Assembly: GCA_017527435.1 (NCBI GenBank)
Contig: JAFXQB010000019.1
Span: 1 to 64,000 of the forward strand
Source of the DNA: Salinivirgaceae bacterium
Lineage (GTDB): Bacteria > Bacteroidota > Bacteroidia > Bacteroidales > SZUA-534
Reading direction: 5' to 3'
DNA length: 64,000 nt
The position numbers and the translations under genes are program-made. This document shows positions 17,082 through 25,629 of this stretch, piece after piece; position 1 is the first letter of the stretch; every line of letters begins with the position of its first letter. The notes under the pieces are model-generated. The model had not been told where the DNA came from. It saw nothing but the letters and a program-made list of their open reading frames with translations, and made no database searches.

Positions 17082-18227
17082 TTAGAACGAGAATTGCAGA
17101 CGGGTCTGAACAAAACTGTAGTTGTCGCCGTCTTTAACCGAGGCGAAGATATAGTTGAGTTTCAGGTTCAGATTTTTGCTGAAGAAATAGTTGGCGCCCA
17201 GGGTGAAGTCGGTCTGCTTGCCGGCTTTCACGTGGTCGGCATCGAGGTTGAGGTGGCTTATGCGGGCCAGAACCTCAAGGCTTTTGGGCGATGCGTTGGC
17301 TGCCAAACCGGTCTTTTTGTTATAGTTCTGCTTGTCGCCGATAATCATATAGCTGGCCTGTGCGTAAAAACCGTCGAGATAGGCGCTTTCAGTTGTCGAT
17401 GTGCTAATGCCGGCGGTGTCAACTGTAGTGAATTTAATATCGTTGACATTGGCTGCCATATAGTGGCCCTCAACGTAGAGTTTTCCGCTGATGAAGATTG
17501 CCTCGGCCTCCATACGCAAGTAGTTTTTGGGGTCGAGATTGCCAGTGCCGATAAGGCCGTTGCTCACAACTGTTGTCGGAATTGAGCCGGTGAACGAAAC
17601 AGTGTTTGGCGATTGCACAAACATTGGTGCCAGACCGATGTGCAGCACTGTCGATTCGTCGAGAATCGGGCGGTAGATGGCCTTTGCGGCGAGCGACCAG
17701 CCTTTGTCGATGTTTTTGCCGTTGTCAACATTGCCGTCGCTGAAAAGGCCGGCTGTGAAGTTGAACGGGTCGGAAGTGTAGGCGTACGAAACACCGATTT
17801 TACGCGACGGACAGAACGCATAGTCGGCCGAAGCATCTTCAACAAACTTATACGACAGGCCGAGTGGTTTGGCGCCGTAAGGCTGGAAGTGGTTGCCCAC
17901 GGTGAGCGAGCTGTTGTCGTTCAGCTTGTAGCCAATCCACAAGTCGCGGAACGAGATGGCTTTCGATGCGTAGCAGATTTCGATTTTTGCGCTGAACTTC
18001 TCATCGAAATTGGCCAGAACGCCCAAGCGGGTATCGTTCATGGCGATGCCGTTGTGGTCGTTGAGATTGGTGTCAGATGATGTAATGTAAGTGCCGGCAT
18101 CGAAATTGGTGCGGCCAATAAAGCGGACATTCATGTCGCCCGACTCGGTTTTAACTTTGATTTGGCCGAACGAACTTGCCGAAAAAGCAAGCGCAGCAGC
18201 CGAAATAATAATTGCTTTAAATTTCAT
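17082..18227 (-). CDS. OprO/OprP-type outer-membrane porin
   Basis: The 381-residue protein has a signal peptide MKFKAIIISAAALAFSASSFG, then IKVKTESGDMNVRFIGRTNFDAGTY. The segment DTRLGVLANFDEKFSAKIEI, the LGLSYKFVEDASADYAFCPS region and a C-terminal strand ending FVQTRLQFSF match phosphate-selective porin O/P-like family barrels, which are about this size. The terminal Phe and preceding aromatic/Gln residues form a normal BAM recognition strand. The ATG at 18227 was preferred to a TTG two codons upstream. A TTG-N19-CATATTTG promoter is placed 45-75 bases upstream. Whether phosphate or another anion passes is not shown by the sequence. Confidence 0.82.
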   Translation of the reverse strand: MKFKAIIISAAALAFSASSFGQIKVKTESGDMNVRFIGRTNFDAGTYITSSDTNLNDHNGIAMNDTRLGVLANFDEKFSAKIEICYASKAISFRDLWIGYKLNDNSSLTVGNHFQPYGAKPLGLSYKFVEDASADYAFCPSRKIGVSYAYTSDPFNFTAGLFSDGNVDNGKNIDKGWSLAAKAIYRPILDESTVLHIGLAPMFVQSPNTVSFTGSIPTTVVSNGLIGTGNLDPKNYLRMEAEAIFISGKLYVEGHYMAANVNDIKFTTVDTAGISTSTTESAYLDGFYAQASYMIIGDKQNYNKKTGLAANASPKSLEVLARISHLNLDADHVKAGKQTDFTLGANYFFSKNLNLKLNYIFASVKDGDNYSFVQTRLQFSF

Positions 18228-18271
18228 AATCAATATTTTAACGATTAGACTTGTTTCTCAAAAAAACGGTG

Positions 18272-18301
18272 CAAATATGCGCAAAAGGCTATTATGCGCA
18301 A
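18272..18301 (-). promoter_or_regulatory. Promoter of the OprO/P-like porin
   Basis: On the minus strand TTG (18299-18301), 19 bases, then CATATTTG (18272-18279). This fits the Bacteroidota -33/-7 pattern (TTG, 19-21, TAnnTTTG) with one mismatch. Confidence 0.5.
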
Positions 18302-18345
18302 CTGTTGATGCAAAATAATTGCTCATTGATATGAAAATGCCAAAT

Positions 18346-20655
18346 TCACTTGACTCTCAGTCCGATAAGCAGAATATCGTCGACCTGTGCACTCTGTTTG
18401 CCAATTCCCGAAGGCGGTTTGCGCCAATCGTCTATAGTTTTGCCAATCAGTAATTTCTGTTGTTTGAATGGTTCTGAGTGGATTTCTACAAGTAGCTCTT
18501 TCAGGCGTCGTATGGTGAATTTGCGCAAGTCAGGACCGCCGCTGAACTGATCGGCAATACCGTCGGAATACATGTAAAGCATATCGCCCGACTGTAAATC
18601 GACAATATTATTGGTGAACCGCGGCGACTCGTTGATATAGACGCCGCACGGCATTTTGTCGGCTTTGTACTCAATAATTTCATTGTTACGTACAATTATC
18701 AACGGGCGGAAGGCGCCGGCATATTGCATTTGCGATGATTTTGTGTTGAAAATGCAGAAAGCCAAGTCGATGCCATCAGCGGCTTCGCCCGCACGGCCCG
18801 TTTGACGCAGCGCATCTTTCAGCTTGGCCCGCAGGCTGTCGAGTACGCGCGAAGCTGTGAGTTTCGAAGCGTTTTCGTGCATTACAATATCATTGAGAAG
18901 TGTTATGCCGAGCATACTCATAAACGCACCCGGAACACCATGCCCTGTGCAGTCGGCAACTGCCAGAAATTTGTAATTGCCTACTTGCACGGCCCAATAA
19001 AAGTCGCCCGACACTATATTGAGCGGCCGCCAGAACACAAGACACTCACCGAAGAAGCCATTCATCATATCTTGCGACGGCACAGAAGCTTCCTGTATCT
19101 TTTTGGCATATAGCAAGCTATCGGTCAACTGACGGTTGGCGTTACTAATCATCTTGTTTTGGCTCGACAAATAGTTGCGCTGTCCTTCAATCTCGTCGCG
19201 CTGCGACTGAATTTCTTCGTTTTTCTGATTCAGCAGTTTATTCTGTTTCAGGATCTCGGTCTGTTGCTGCTCAAGTTTGCGGTTCTGTTCGTTGAGCAAG
19301 GCATTGTTGCGGCGACGGCGGACATCGTTGCGGTAAACCACCACTACCAGCAGTGACAGAATAGCAATCAGCAGTACTGAGACGATTATTATGATTACAA
19401 ACTGTTGTGACTGCGCTTTGAACACTTGCTCACGCTCGCGTTCTGAAACATCGCGCAAACGCATCTCTTCGTCAAACTCGGTTTGGATTTTGGTCTGGGT
19501 TGAGTTGACCAGATATCCGTCGTTGTTTTTGCGGCGGGCAATCTCACCGACTTTTCTCGCATAGATGGCGGTTTTTTGAAAATTACCCGTTTTCCCGTGG
19601 TATTCGGCAAGCGCACTGTACAATTCAATACGTGACAATCCCATAAGTTGATGGTTCTCATCGGCTTGCTCAAGTTGCCGCAGAATACCCACTGCTGATT
19701 TGTAGCTGCCTCGTTCAATCTGATAGCGGGCCTTTGTAAGGTCAATCAGCATTATGTAGCCCGATGCGCCAGTTTGCTCAATGCAGTTATAGCCTTCGTT
19801 GATGAATAGCAGACAACTGTCGAGCAGGGCGGCTCGGTTTGACTTGTCAACTTTTGCTTGCTCAAGGCAGACTTCGGCCATTGCCTTGTAAATGTTTATC
19901 AGCGTATGCAAACCGCAGGCATCAGCAGAGTTGTAAGCTGCAAGCAGGTCGTCTTTCGCCCGAAGTAATTGGTTTAAGCTCCCTGCTTCATCCATGTACT
20001 GATACAACTGTCCAAGTCCAAGGCAATACATGTCTTCGGCTACACCAGAACTGCTTTCAATCCGACCATCGATGCTGCGGGCCGTGCCGAAATACTCGTA
20101 AGCGCGGTCATATATTTTATAATCAAGACATTGCATACCCATCAGCCGGTATATTCCAGCTTCAAGGTCATTGCGCCCGAGTTGCTTGTAGAGTTCAAGG
20201 CTGCGGTTTAGGAACCCCACCGCATTGGCGTTGGCATCTCTCATCCATAGCAGCCGGCCGAGCCACTCACAGCATACCGCTTCGCAGAGAGTATCGCCAA
20301 GCGAAGTGTAGAGCCCAAGTGCCTGTGACATGTTCTCGTAGGCCTTATCGATGTTCCATTTGTAGCTATAGGCAATAGCCATGTATCGGAATGCATTGGC
20401 GCGCTCGGCAGGACGACTCAACTTCTGCGCAAGTTCAAACTCAAGAGTGGCATATTTCATTGTTGAGTCGGCATTGGTGTGGATGCGGGCAATGGTGTCA
20501 TACAATGCCATTTTAGCAGGTCCGTTCGATTTGGCTGCTGCCGTGACAAGGCTGTCAATTGTACGATTATCAGCAGCTTGCGAGCTTGTTATCGCACAAC
20601 CTGACATTAAAGCCACCAACACCGGAAGAAATATTCTGAGCCGCATATCTTTCAT
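18346..20655 (-). CDS. Membrane-bound TPR protein with SpoIIE/PP2C-type phosphatase domain
   Basis: The 769-residue protein has a signal-like N-terminus with LMSGCAITS (possible lipobox), then about 350 residues of tetratricopeptide-like helices (ERANAFRYMAIAYSYKWNIDKAYE; DLEAGIYRLMGMQCLDYKIYDRAYEYF). A membrane helix follows near 413-437 (FVIIIIVSVLLIAILSLLVVVVY), then a Gln/Glu-rich coiled coil to about 515. The cytoplasmic SpoIIE domain runs from about 530, with SGDFYWAVQVGNYKFLAVADCTGHGVPGAFMSML, DGIDLAFCIFNTKS and GDMLYMYSDGIADQ. These phosphatases act on phosphoserine in anti-sigma antagonists or related switches. The metal-binding Asp residues (ADCTGHG, YSDGIADQ) are intact, so it should be active. 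The layout is common in Bacteroidota sensors; its signal and substrate are unknown and no partner switch gene is adjacent. Confidence 0.88.
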   Translation of the reverse strand: MKDMRLRIFLPVLVALMSGCAITSSQAADNRTIDSLVTAAAKSNGPAKMALYDTIARIHTNADSTMKYATLEFELAQKLSRPAERANAFRYMAIAYSYKWNIDKAYENMSQALGLYTSLGDTLCEAVCCEWLGRLLWMRDANANAVGFLNRSLELYKQLGRNDLEAGIYRLMGMQCLDYKIYDRAYEYFGTARSIDGRIESSSGVAEDMYCLGLGQLYQYMDEAGSLNQLLRAKDDLLAAYNSADACGLHTLINIYKAMAEVCLEQAKVDKSNRAALLDSCLLFINEGYNCIEQTGASGYIMLIDLTKARYQIERGSYKSAVGILRQLEQADENHQLMGLSRIELYSALAEYHGKTGNFQKTAIYARKVGEIARRKNNDGYLVNSTQTKIQTEFDEEMRLRDVSEREREQVFKAQSQQFVIIIIVSVLLIAILSLLVVVVYRNDVRRRRNNALLNEQNRKLEQQQTEILKQNKLLNQKNEEIQSQRDEIEGQRNYLSSQNKMISNANRQLTDSLLYAKKIQEASVPSQDMMNGFFGECLVFWRPLNIVSGDFYWAVQVGNYKFLAVADCTGHGVPGAFMSMLGITLLNDIVMHENASKLTASRVLDSLRAKLKDALRQTGRAGEAADGIDLAFCIFNTKSSQMQYAGAFRPLIIVRNNEIIEYKADKMPCGVYINESPRFTNNIVDLQSGDMLYMYSDGIADQFSGGPDLRKFTIRRLKELLVEIHSEPFKQQKLLIGKTIDDWRKPPSGIGKQSAQVDDILLIGLRVK

Positions 20656-20771
20656 AAAAATGCGTGCAAATTTCGTTTATTTTTCGTTTCTGCCGACACG
20701 AAAGCAAACTTTTAAGCGATTGTGGGTGGTGGTTTTTGCCGATTGTCTAATAATCAGAAGATTCCGAAGGC

Positions 20772-22886
20772 CTAATCATAGAACGACCAGCGAATGCCGT
20801 AGCTAAAGGTGGCTTTTGATGTGGGATAGTTCGGCGCAAGCAGAAAATCGCGCATCCCGAAAAGGTTGTAGTTGATGTGGTGACCGCGGACGAAGAACCT
20901 AACCTGTTTGATACGCACGTTCAGGAACGCGCCCACAAATGGGTAGTTGCCCGTCTCGCTCTCGTTCTGATTATGGAAAAGTGCCACAGCCGGACAATAG
21001 GCCTGAGCATTGTATTTGGTCCAGAAAGTCATGTCGAGCCCAAGTTGGAAATAAAGATGGCCATTGGTGATTTCGAAGAAAAGGTCGCGCTCGTAGTATA
21101 GAGCTTCGTAGGCCGTCAGTTTGGCCAGTGGCAGCACATTCTCGTTACCCGAAATCTGATAGTTGATGCGGCTCACAAGATTAAATCCGGCGCCAGACAG
21201 ATGGTTGCGCAACTGAACATCCATCACCGAGAAAGCCTTGTCGGCCTGCATCGGTTGGCAGTCGGCATCAAGATAGATATAATTGGTGTGCAGCGCATAG
21301 TGTCCGCCGATGCTTGTTCGGAAACGTGGCACATCAAGCACGCCCGACAGCATCATTGTCAGCGGACGATCGCTGAAATCGTTCTGCCATTTCAGGTGAT
21401 TCGACTGATAATCAGTCAGAAAATAATCGGGTTTGCTGCGTTCAAACAGAGCTTCTGCAGATATCGACAATGGCTTGTCCGATTTTGAGAACTGTTGCCG
21501 AATTTGCCCTTTCATAGTAAAATCGCCCAACTTGTAGCCTGCCAGATATTGGCGGTAACTTCCCGAGAAAGTAAGCAGTCCCGGGCGCGTCCGGTGAAGT
21601 CCGGCTTCAAAATAGGCGCTGCTCTTGGTTGTTGAGTGAATGTTGGCAAACAGAGTGTCGACATTGAAATAATAATACCGCGCCTTATGCACGCCCAGTG
21701 CCCCGTAGAGTCCGAATGGCGCGTAAGGATTCTTTATCTCTTCAAGATTAAGGCGGATTTGGTGGATTTGGTCAGAATAGGCGCATGAGTCGTAAGTCGA
21801 ACGGTTCGAATAATTGTGCTTATAGATTGACAATGAGTCTTTTATGATAGGATTGTAATATTTGCTGAGCTTGTCGCGATAGTATTTTGTGCTTGCCTGC
21901 CTGCTGAACGTATATTGCAGACTAAACCAATAGCCGCCTGTATCGGAAGTATCTGATTCTTTGGCTTTTACAAAACCTACTTTCTGATCGAAAAACCATT
22001 GACGGTCTTTGATATATGTGCGGGCGTCGGTCAGGCGGACGGCAATCTCTTTGGCCGACATGATGCTGTCGCGAACCAGATATTCGTCAACAATACCGCC
22101 ATTTTCCTGCGCATCGATGCGGTTGAACGTCCAAGCCAAATGCGTTGCAAATCTGCCATTTATGAATGAGCCGCCCAGACTGCCGGAACGGTTTTTGGTC
22201 TTTTGCTGCACATACTCGCCGTTGCCGCCGTATGAGTTGTATTTGAAAAAGATATTGATGCCACGCGTAATATTTTGAGTATGAAGCACATCAATGGTCT
22301 GTTCGTCTTTTTGGCCACCATCGTAACCAAAGAGCGTGAACGGTTTTGAAACATTGTAAAACTCTTCAGTTTCAGCCTGATGCATATATGGCGTGAACGA
22401 TTTCAAGAAGAGAAAACGCGTCGGTTCGTTCGGTTCAAAATATTCGTGGCTCTGAATTGCCGTTCCCAACTGATAAAGATTGGCTGTCACGCGACCGTTG
22501 CGGTTGGCCGGTCGGTGCAGGTGTAGCAAGTCGAGCGTTGAATCGTAAGTATGAATTTCGAAATCGTAAACATTCGGATCATAGCGCCATTTGTGGACTT
22601 TCAGCGAATCAGGGATGACGTAGATTTGACGGTAGAGCGCATAACGCGATGTGTCGCGAAAAACTGCAGGCAGCAGGCTGTCAACGCTTGGCACCGAATC
22701 TCGCCATGATGAATCGTGTGCGGTCGTGTCGCTTGCTGCATCCACAGTATTGATGAGCGTGTCCTGTACCGCACCATCGGTAATGCCGCTAACAAACAGA
22801 CTGTCAGCCGTTTGAGCACACAAGTTCTGCATTGTCAGCAAACTGACAACAACAGCAAAAGTTAACCCGATGCGGAATTTCAACAT
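20772..22886 (-). CDS. Large putative porin of Bacteroidota
   Basis: The 704-residue protein has a signal peptide ending near LCAQ and a Ser/Asp/Thr-rich linker to about residue 75. HKWRYDPNVYDFEIHTYDSTLDLLH and YQLGTAIQSHEYFEPNEPTRFLFL are typical of the family annotated as putative porin in this phylum. A long series of amphipathic strands follows and ends in SKATFSYGIRWSFYD, with a C-terminal aromatic pattern suited to BAM. It is expected in the outer membrane as a large barrel. It is monocistronic: a TATCTTTG -7 box sits directly before the ATG, and a terminator-containing gap follows the next gene upstream. Substrate unknown. Confidence 0.8.
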   Translation of the reverse strand: MLKFRIGLTFAVVVSLLTMQNLCAQTADSLFVSGITDGAVQDTLINTVDAASDTTAHDSSWRDSVPSVDSLLPAVFRDTSRYALYRQIYVIPDSLKVHKWRYDPNVYDFEIHTYDSTLDLLHLHRPANRNGRVTANLYQLGTAIQSHEYFEPNEPTRFLFLKSFTPYMHQAETEEFYNVSKPFTLFGYDGGQKDEQTIDVLHTQNITRGINIFFKYNSYGGNGEYVQQKTKNRSGSLGGSFINGRFATHLAWTFNRIDAQENGGIVDEYLVRDSIMSAKEIAVRLTDARTYIKDRQWFFDQKVGFVKAKESDTSDTGGYWFSLQYTFSRQASTKYYRDKLSKYYNPIIKDSLSIYKHNYSNRSTYDSCAYSDQIHQIRLNLEEIKNPYAPFGLYGALGVHKARYYYFNVDTLFANIHSTTKSSAYFEAGLHRTRPGLLTFSGSYRQYLAGYKLGDFTMKGQIRQQFSKSDKPLSISAEALFERSKPDYFLTDYQSNHLKWQNDFSDRPLTMMLSGVLDVPRFRTSIGGHYALHTNYIYLDADCQPMQADKAFSVMDVQLRNHLSGAGFNLVSRINYQISGNENVLPLAKLTAYEALYYERDLFFEITNGHLYFQLGLDMTFWTKYNAQAYCPAVALFHNQNESETGNYPFVGAFLNVRIKQVRFFVRGHHINYNLFGMRDFLLAPNYPTSKATFSYGIRWSFYD

Positions 22887-22891
22887 AGCGG

Positions 22892-22899
22892 CAAAGATA
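22892..22899 (-). promoter_or_regulatory. -7 box abutting the putative porin start codon
   Basis: TATCTTTG on the minus strand ends only five bases before the ATG at 22886. If used, transcription would start at or very near the start codon, giving a leaderless or nearly leaderless mRNA. No TTG is seen at the expected -33 distance. Confidence 0.35.
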
Positions 22900-22968
22900 A
22901 TTATCGCGGCGAAAGTTTAAACCATAATAATAACTGTCATTCTGTTCGGAAAATTATCCTCCCACGAA

Positions 22969-22996
22969 AAAAGGCTGCCCTTGCAGACAGCCTTTA
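22969..22996 (-). terminator. Terminator after the metallo-beta-lactamase-fold gene
   Basis: On the minus strand AAAGGCTG ... CAGCCTTTTTT forms a stem with an uneven loop and ends in a T-run, 18 bases after the stop. Confidence 0.7.
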
Positions 22997-23013
22997 ATAT
23001 CGGATTTACTGTT

Positions 23014-23847
23014 TTACTTGAAATCTTCGGCCTTAAGCGGCGGCAGATGCATACCAACCAACACCAGATTGTTGTCGGCGGCATATTGCAGCAGACGGCG
23101 GCGGCTTTCAACAGCGGCCGGTTTGTCGGCATCGAACGATGCGCAGATTTCGGGATTCACCATTTGCAGAGCGGCACCGTGCATCAAATCGCCAACCACA
23201 AGCAAGCGACCGCGCTGAAAAGCGGTGTGGCCCGGTGTGTGACCTTTGGCATCGATGGCAACAACGCCCATTGGCAGAGTGTCGCCAAAATTGAACAGGT
23301 GCAAGTTGGCTTCGTATGCCTTCATTGTGTTGATTTGCTGAGCGTTCTGTCCGGGTTGGGCATTGGTTACCCACGCATCGTACTCGGGCTGAGCGGCGTA
23401 AACTTGGGCGTTTTCAAAAACAACCGTGTCGCCTTTGAGCATTCCGCCAATGTGGTCGCCGTGGAAATGCGTAATGAACAGATAGTCGATTTTCGACGCG
23501 GGCACACCCAGCGAGTCTAGACGACGCTCAAGGTTGCCGTTCGTGCCACCAAGACCGGTATCGAACAACAGATTCTTGCCATCAATCTGAAGGAGGAATG
23601 TGCTGACTGACGATGGAACGCCATTGCGGACACCAAGACTGTCAATCAGTGCCGAATCGGCTTCGGGGAACAGACGAACGGGCATCAGACGCTCGCCGGC
23701 ATTGTCCTGAATCCAAGTGACATTCAGTCCATCGACATGAAATGCAAGCACTTCGCCATTAGCGGCGGGCTGTTGTTTAACCGTTGTTGCCGAGTTGCAG
23801 CCCATCAGGCACAGACCGGCAAACAGAATTACAGAAAACTTTTTCAT
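23014..23847 (-). CDS. Metallo-beta-lactamase-fold hydrolase lipoprotein
   Basis: The 277-residue protein has a lipobox GLCLMGC near residue 17. It then has the MBL-fold hallmarks: LLFDTGLGGTNG, the zinc-binding FITHFHGDHIGGM near residue 153, GHTPGHTAFQRG and VVGDLMHG, with a further His near the C-terminus (VGMHLPP). All usual metal ligands are visible, so it should be a zinc or iron hydrolase on the periplasmic side of a membrane. The arrangement (VSTFLLQIDGKNLLFDTG) resembles lactonase- or phosphodiesterase-like members; substrate unknown. The ATG lies six bases after the apbE stop, so both are probably one transcript, though a functional link is not evident. Confidence 0.85.
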   Translation of the reverse strand: MKKFSVILFAGLCLMGCNSATTVKQQPAANGEVLAFHVDGLNVTWIQDNAGERLMPVRLFPEADSALIDSLGVRNGVPSSVSTFLLQIDGKNLLFDTGLGGTNGNLERRLDSLGVPASKIDYLFITHFHGDHIGGMLKGDTVVFENAQVYAAQPEYDAWVTNAQPGQNAQQINTMKAYEANLHLFNFGDTLPMGVVAIDAKGHTPGHTAFQRGRLLVVGDLMHGAALQMVNPEICASFDADKPAAVESRRRLLQYAADNNLVLVGMHLPPLKAEDFK

Positions 23848-23853
23848 AACAAA

Positions 23854-24849
23854 TTATTTTAAAATCATTGCTTCAAATCCTTTGGAAATCACGGTTTTAA
23901 ACTCACCCGTCGAGTCGGAATATATGAAATAGTAGTCGATTCCGGGCAGAGTGTCGCACATTGCAGCAGCGGCTTCAACGCCCACAACCATACAAGCTGT
24001 GGCCAGCGCGTCGGTGGTGATGCAGTCGGGACCGGCGATTGACGCGCTCAGCAGACTGTTGCGCGCCGGATAGCCCGTGGCCGGATTGATAGTGTGCGAA
24101 TAGCGGACGCCGTCTTCAACATAGAACTTATGATAATTGCCTGATGTTGAGAGACTTCGGTTGTCGAGCGAGACAATATCCTGAAACTCGTGGTTACCGG
24201 TTGCGATGGTGTCGTCAATTGGCTTGTCGATGCCGATGCGCCATAGCACTCCTTTGGAATTCAAGCCGTTAGCACGCACTTCGCCACCGATTTCGACCAT
24301 ATAGTCGCGGATGCCCATCAGCTCAAACATTTCGGCAATCACATCCACCGACTGCCCCTGCGCTATACAGTTGGCATTCAGTTGAACACGCGGGTCGTCT
24401 TTGACGATTTGGTTGCCATTGATATGGATTTTCTGATAGCCGCAAAACTGTTTCAAACTATCGATAAGTTGCTGATTGACGTGCTCTTTCTTGCTGAAAC
24501 CAAATCCCCACGCGTTCACAAGCGGACTAACGGTGATGTCCATTGCGCCACGGGTAAGTTCGGAAATCTCGAACGCACGACGCATACAATTCAGAAACAG
24601 CGTATCGTCGGTTTCGGTTATCTGATTGTTGTTCACGCGGCTTATGGTTGATTCGGGAATGTAGGCGCTCAGCGCAGTGTCGAAACGGTGCAGTTCGCGT
24701 GCAATTTGTACGCTCAAATCGGCATTATGCTTATACACAATATGATAAGTGGTTCCTTGAATAAAGCCGTCGCTTGTGAAATAACGGTCTTTTTGCACCG
24801 AACAAGCCGCAACAGCCACCGCAAGAAATGCGAAAACGAGTTTTTTCAT
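23854..24849 (-). CDS. apbE: FAD:protein FMN transferase (flavin transferase)
   Basis: ApbE moves FMN from FAD to a threonine in the SGAT-type motifs of NqrB, NqrC and related flavoproteins on the periplasmic face. The 331-residue protein has a lipoprotein signal MKKLVFAFLAVAVAAC, then GTTYHIVYKHN, FDTALSAYIPESTISRVNN, VSPLVNAWGFG and NCIAQGQSVDVIAEMFELMG. IGGEVRANG, YSHTINPATGYPA and the metal-binding TDALATACMVVG also match. All main FAD and Mg contacts seem present. The long in-frame extension upstream of 24849 is not used: the lipoprotein signal begins there. The Nqr operon lies 780 bases upstream, separated by the four-helix-bundle gene, and is the obvious client. Confidence 0.93.
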   Translation of the reverse strand: MKKLVFAFLAVAVAACSVQKDRYFTSDGFIQGTTYHIVYKHNADLSVQIARELHRFDTALSAYIPESTISRVNNNQITETDDTLFLNCMRRAFEISELTRGAMDITVSPLVNAWGFGFSKKEHVNQQLIDSLKQFCGYQKIHINGNQIVKDDPRVQLNANCIAQGQSVDVIAEMFELMGIRDYMVEIGGEVRANGLNSKGVLWRIGIDKPIDDTIATGNHEFQDIVSLDNRSLSTSGNYHKFYVEDGVRYSHTINPATGYPARNSLLSASIAGPDCITTDALATACMVVGVEAAAAMCDTLPGIDYYFIYSDSTGEFKTVISKGFEAMILK

Positions 24850-24866
24850 ACCGAAATATTTGTGCA

Positions 24867-24874
24867 CAAAAATA
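24867..24874 (-). promoter_or_regulatory. Candidate -7 box of apbE
   Basis: TATTTTTG on the minus strand fits TAnnTTTG and lies 17 bases before the apbE ATG. A TTTTG element is upstream but at 16 rather than 19-21 bases. Confidence 0.35.
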
Positions 24875-24905
24875 GCAAAGTGCCTAAATACAAAATCGTG
24901 TTTTC

Positions 24906-25460
24906 TTAATAACCTTGTTTGTTTTTTCGGGCTTGTGTCATACGCTCGCGCAAACCTCCCTGATTTATGAAATCCTGCTCCAAGCGACGGATTTGTTGGT
25001 CGAGCAGATAGTTGCATTGATTAATATGGCAAAGAATAATGTTTGCACACACTATTTCATCCCGGGTTTCAAGAAACTCACGATACGTTTCAATCGATTC
25101 GTTGGCAACATAAGCTAACTTCCTTATATACAAAGCCTGCTTGCTGCTTTTATCCCATATTTCACCTTTATGGTTTCTGATAAAATCTTTGTAATCCTCC
25201 AATAGCTCTTCAAGGCTTGCGCGTGCCACATTGGTTAGTTTTATCTCCGTCTCTTTTGAAGTCCCCGAAGCCATTGACCCTTCTATAATATTCTGCTTGC
25301 CGGAACGTGCGGCTTGTACCATTTGGTCAACAGTGCGGTCACGGCTATTCATAAATCGTTGGCAGAAAAGTATTGTGGCATCATACACAATCAATGCCTT
25401 TTTGTATGAAAGCAACTCTTTATAATTGCCGTGTGGCGGTATAAAACCTTGTTCAGGCAT
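24906..25460 (-). CDS. Four-helix-bundle (S23/IVS-like) suffix-domain protein
   Basis: The 184-residue protein lacks a signal peptide and is predicted to be all-helical: KELLSYKKALIVYDATILFCQRF, RTVDQMVQAARSGKQNIIEGS, SKETEIKLTNVARASLEELLEDYKDFIR. These are the signatures of the four-helix-bundle family related to proteins encoded in 23S rRNA intervening sequences and to diversity-generating-retroelement accessory proteins. A C-terminal helical suffix (LLDQQIRRLEQDFINQGGLRERMTQARK) is basic. Stand-alone copies occur widely in Bacteroidota; a nucleic acid-binding role is suspected but not shown. Here it sits between apbE and the nqr operon, facing the same way, with AT-rich flanks on both sides, so it looks like a later arrival. 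No reverse transcriptase or rRNA is near. Confidence 0.8.
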   Translation of the reverse strand: MPEQGFIPPHGNYKELLSYKKALIVYDATILFCQRFMNSRDRTVDQMVQAARSGKQNIIEGSMASGTSKETEIKLTNVARASLEELLEDYKDFIRNHKGEIWDKSSKQALYIRKLAYVANESIETYREFLETRDEIVCANIILCHINQCNYLLDQQIRRLEQDFINQGGLRERMTQARKNKQGY

Positions 25461-25566
25461 AGCGCTTTTGTTTTACATTTTGACAAATGTAGTAAAAAAC
25501 TATCAATCAGTGCTCTTATATGTCTTATAGGACGAATTGGACATATACACATATGCCATTATAAAC

Positions 25567-25609
25567 AAAAAAAATCCCCGCCACCATAATTCAGTAGCAG
25601 GGATTTTGC
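25567..25609 (-). terminator. Terminator of the nqr operon
   Basis: On the minus strand AAAATCCC-TGC ... GCGGGGATTTTTTTTG forms a long stem with a wide loop and ends in a T-run, about 25 bases after nqrF. Confidence 0.7.
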
Positions 25610-25629
25610 AATATCTAACTTGAACGGAA

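Noticed and set aside
24850..25017. 56-residue N-terminal extension of apbE
   Set aside because: It overlaps the four-helix-bundle gene, is basic and non-conserved in look, and would hide the lipoprotein signal that starts at 24849.
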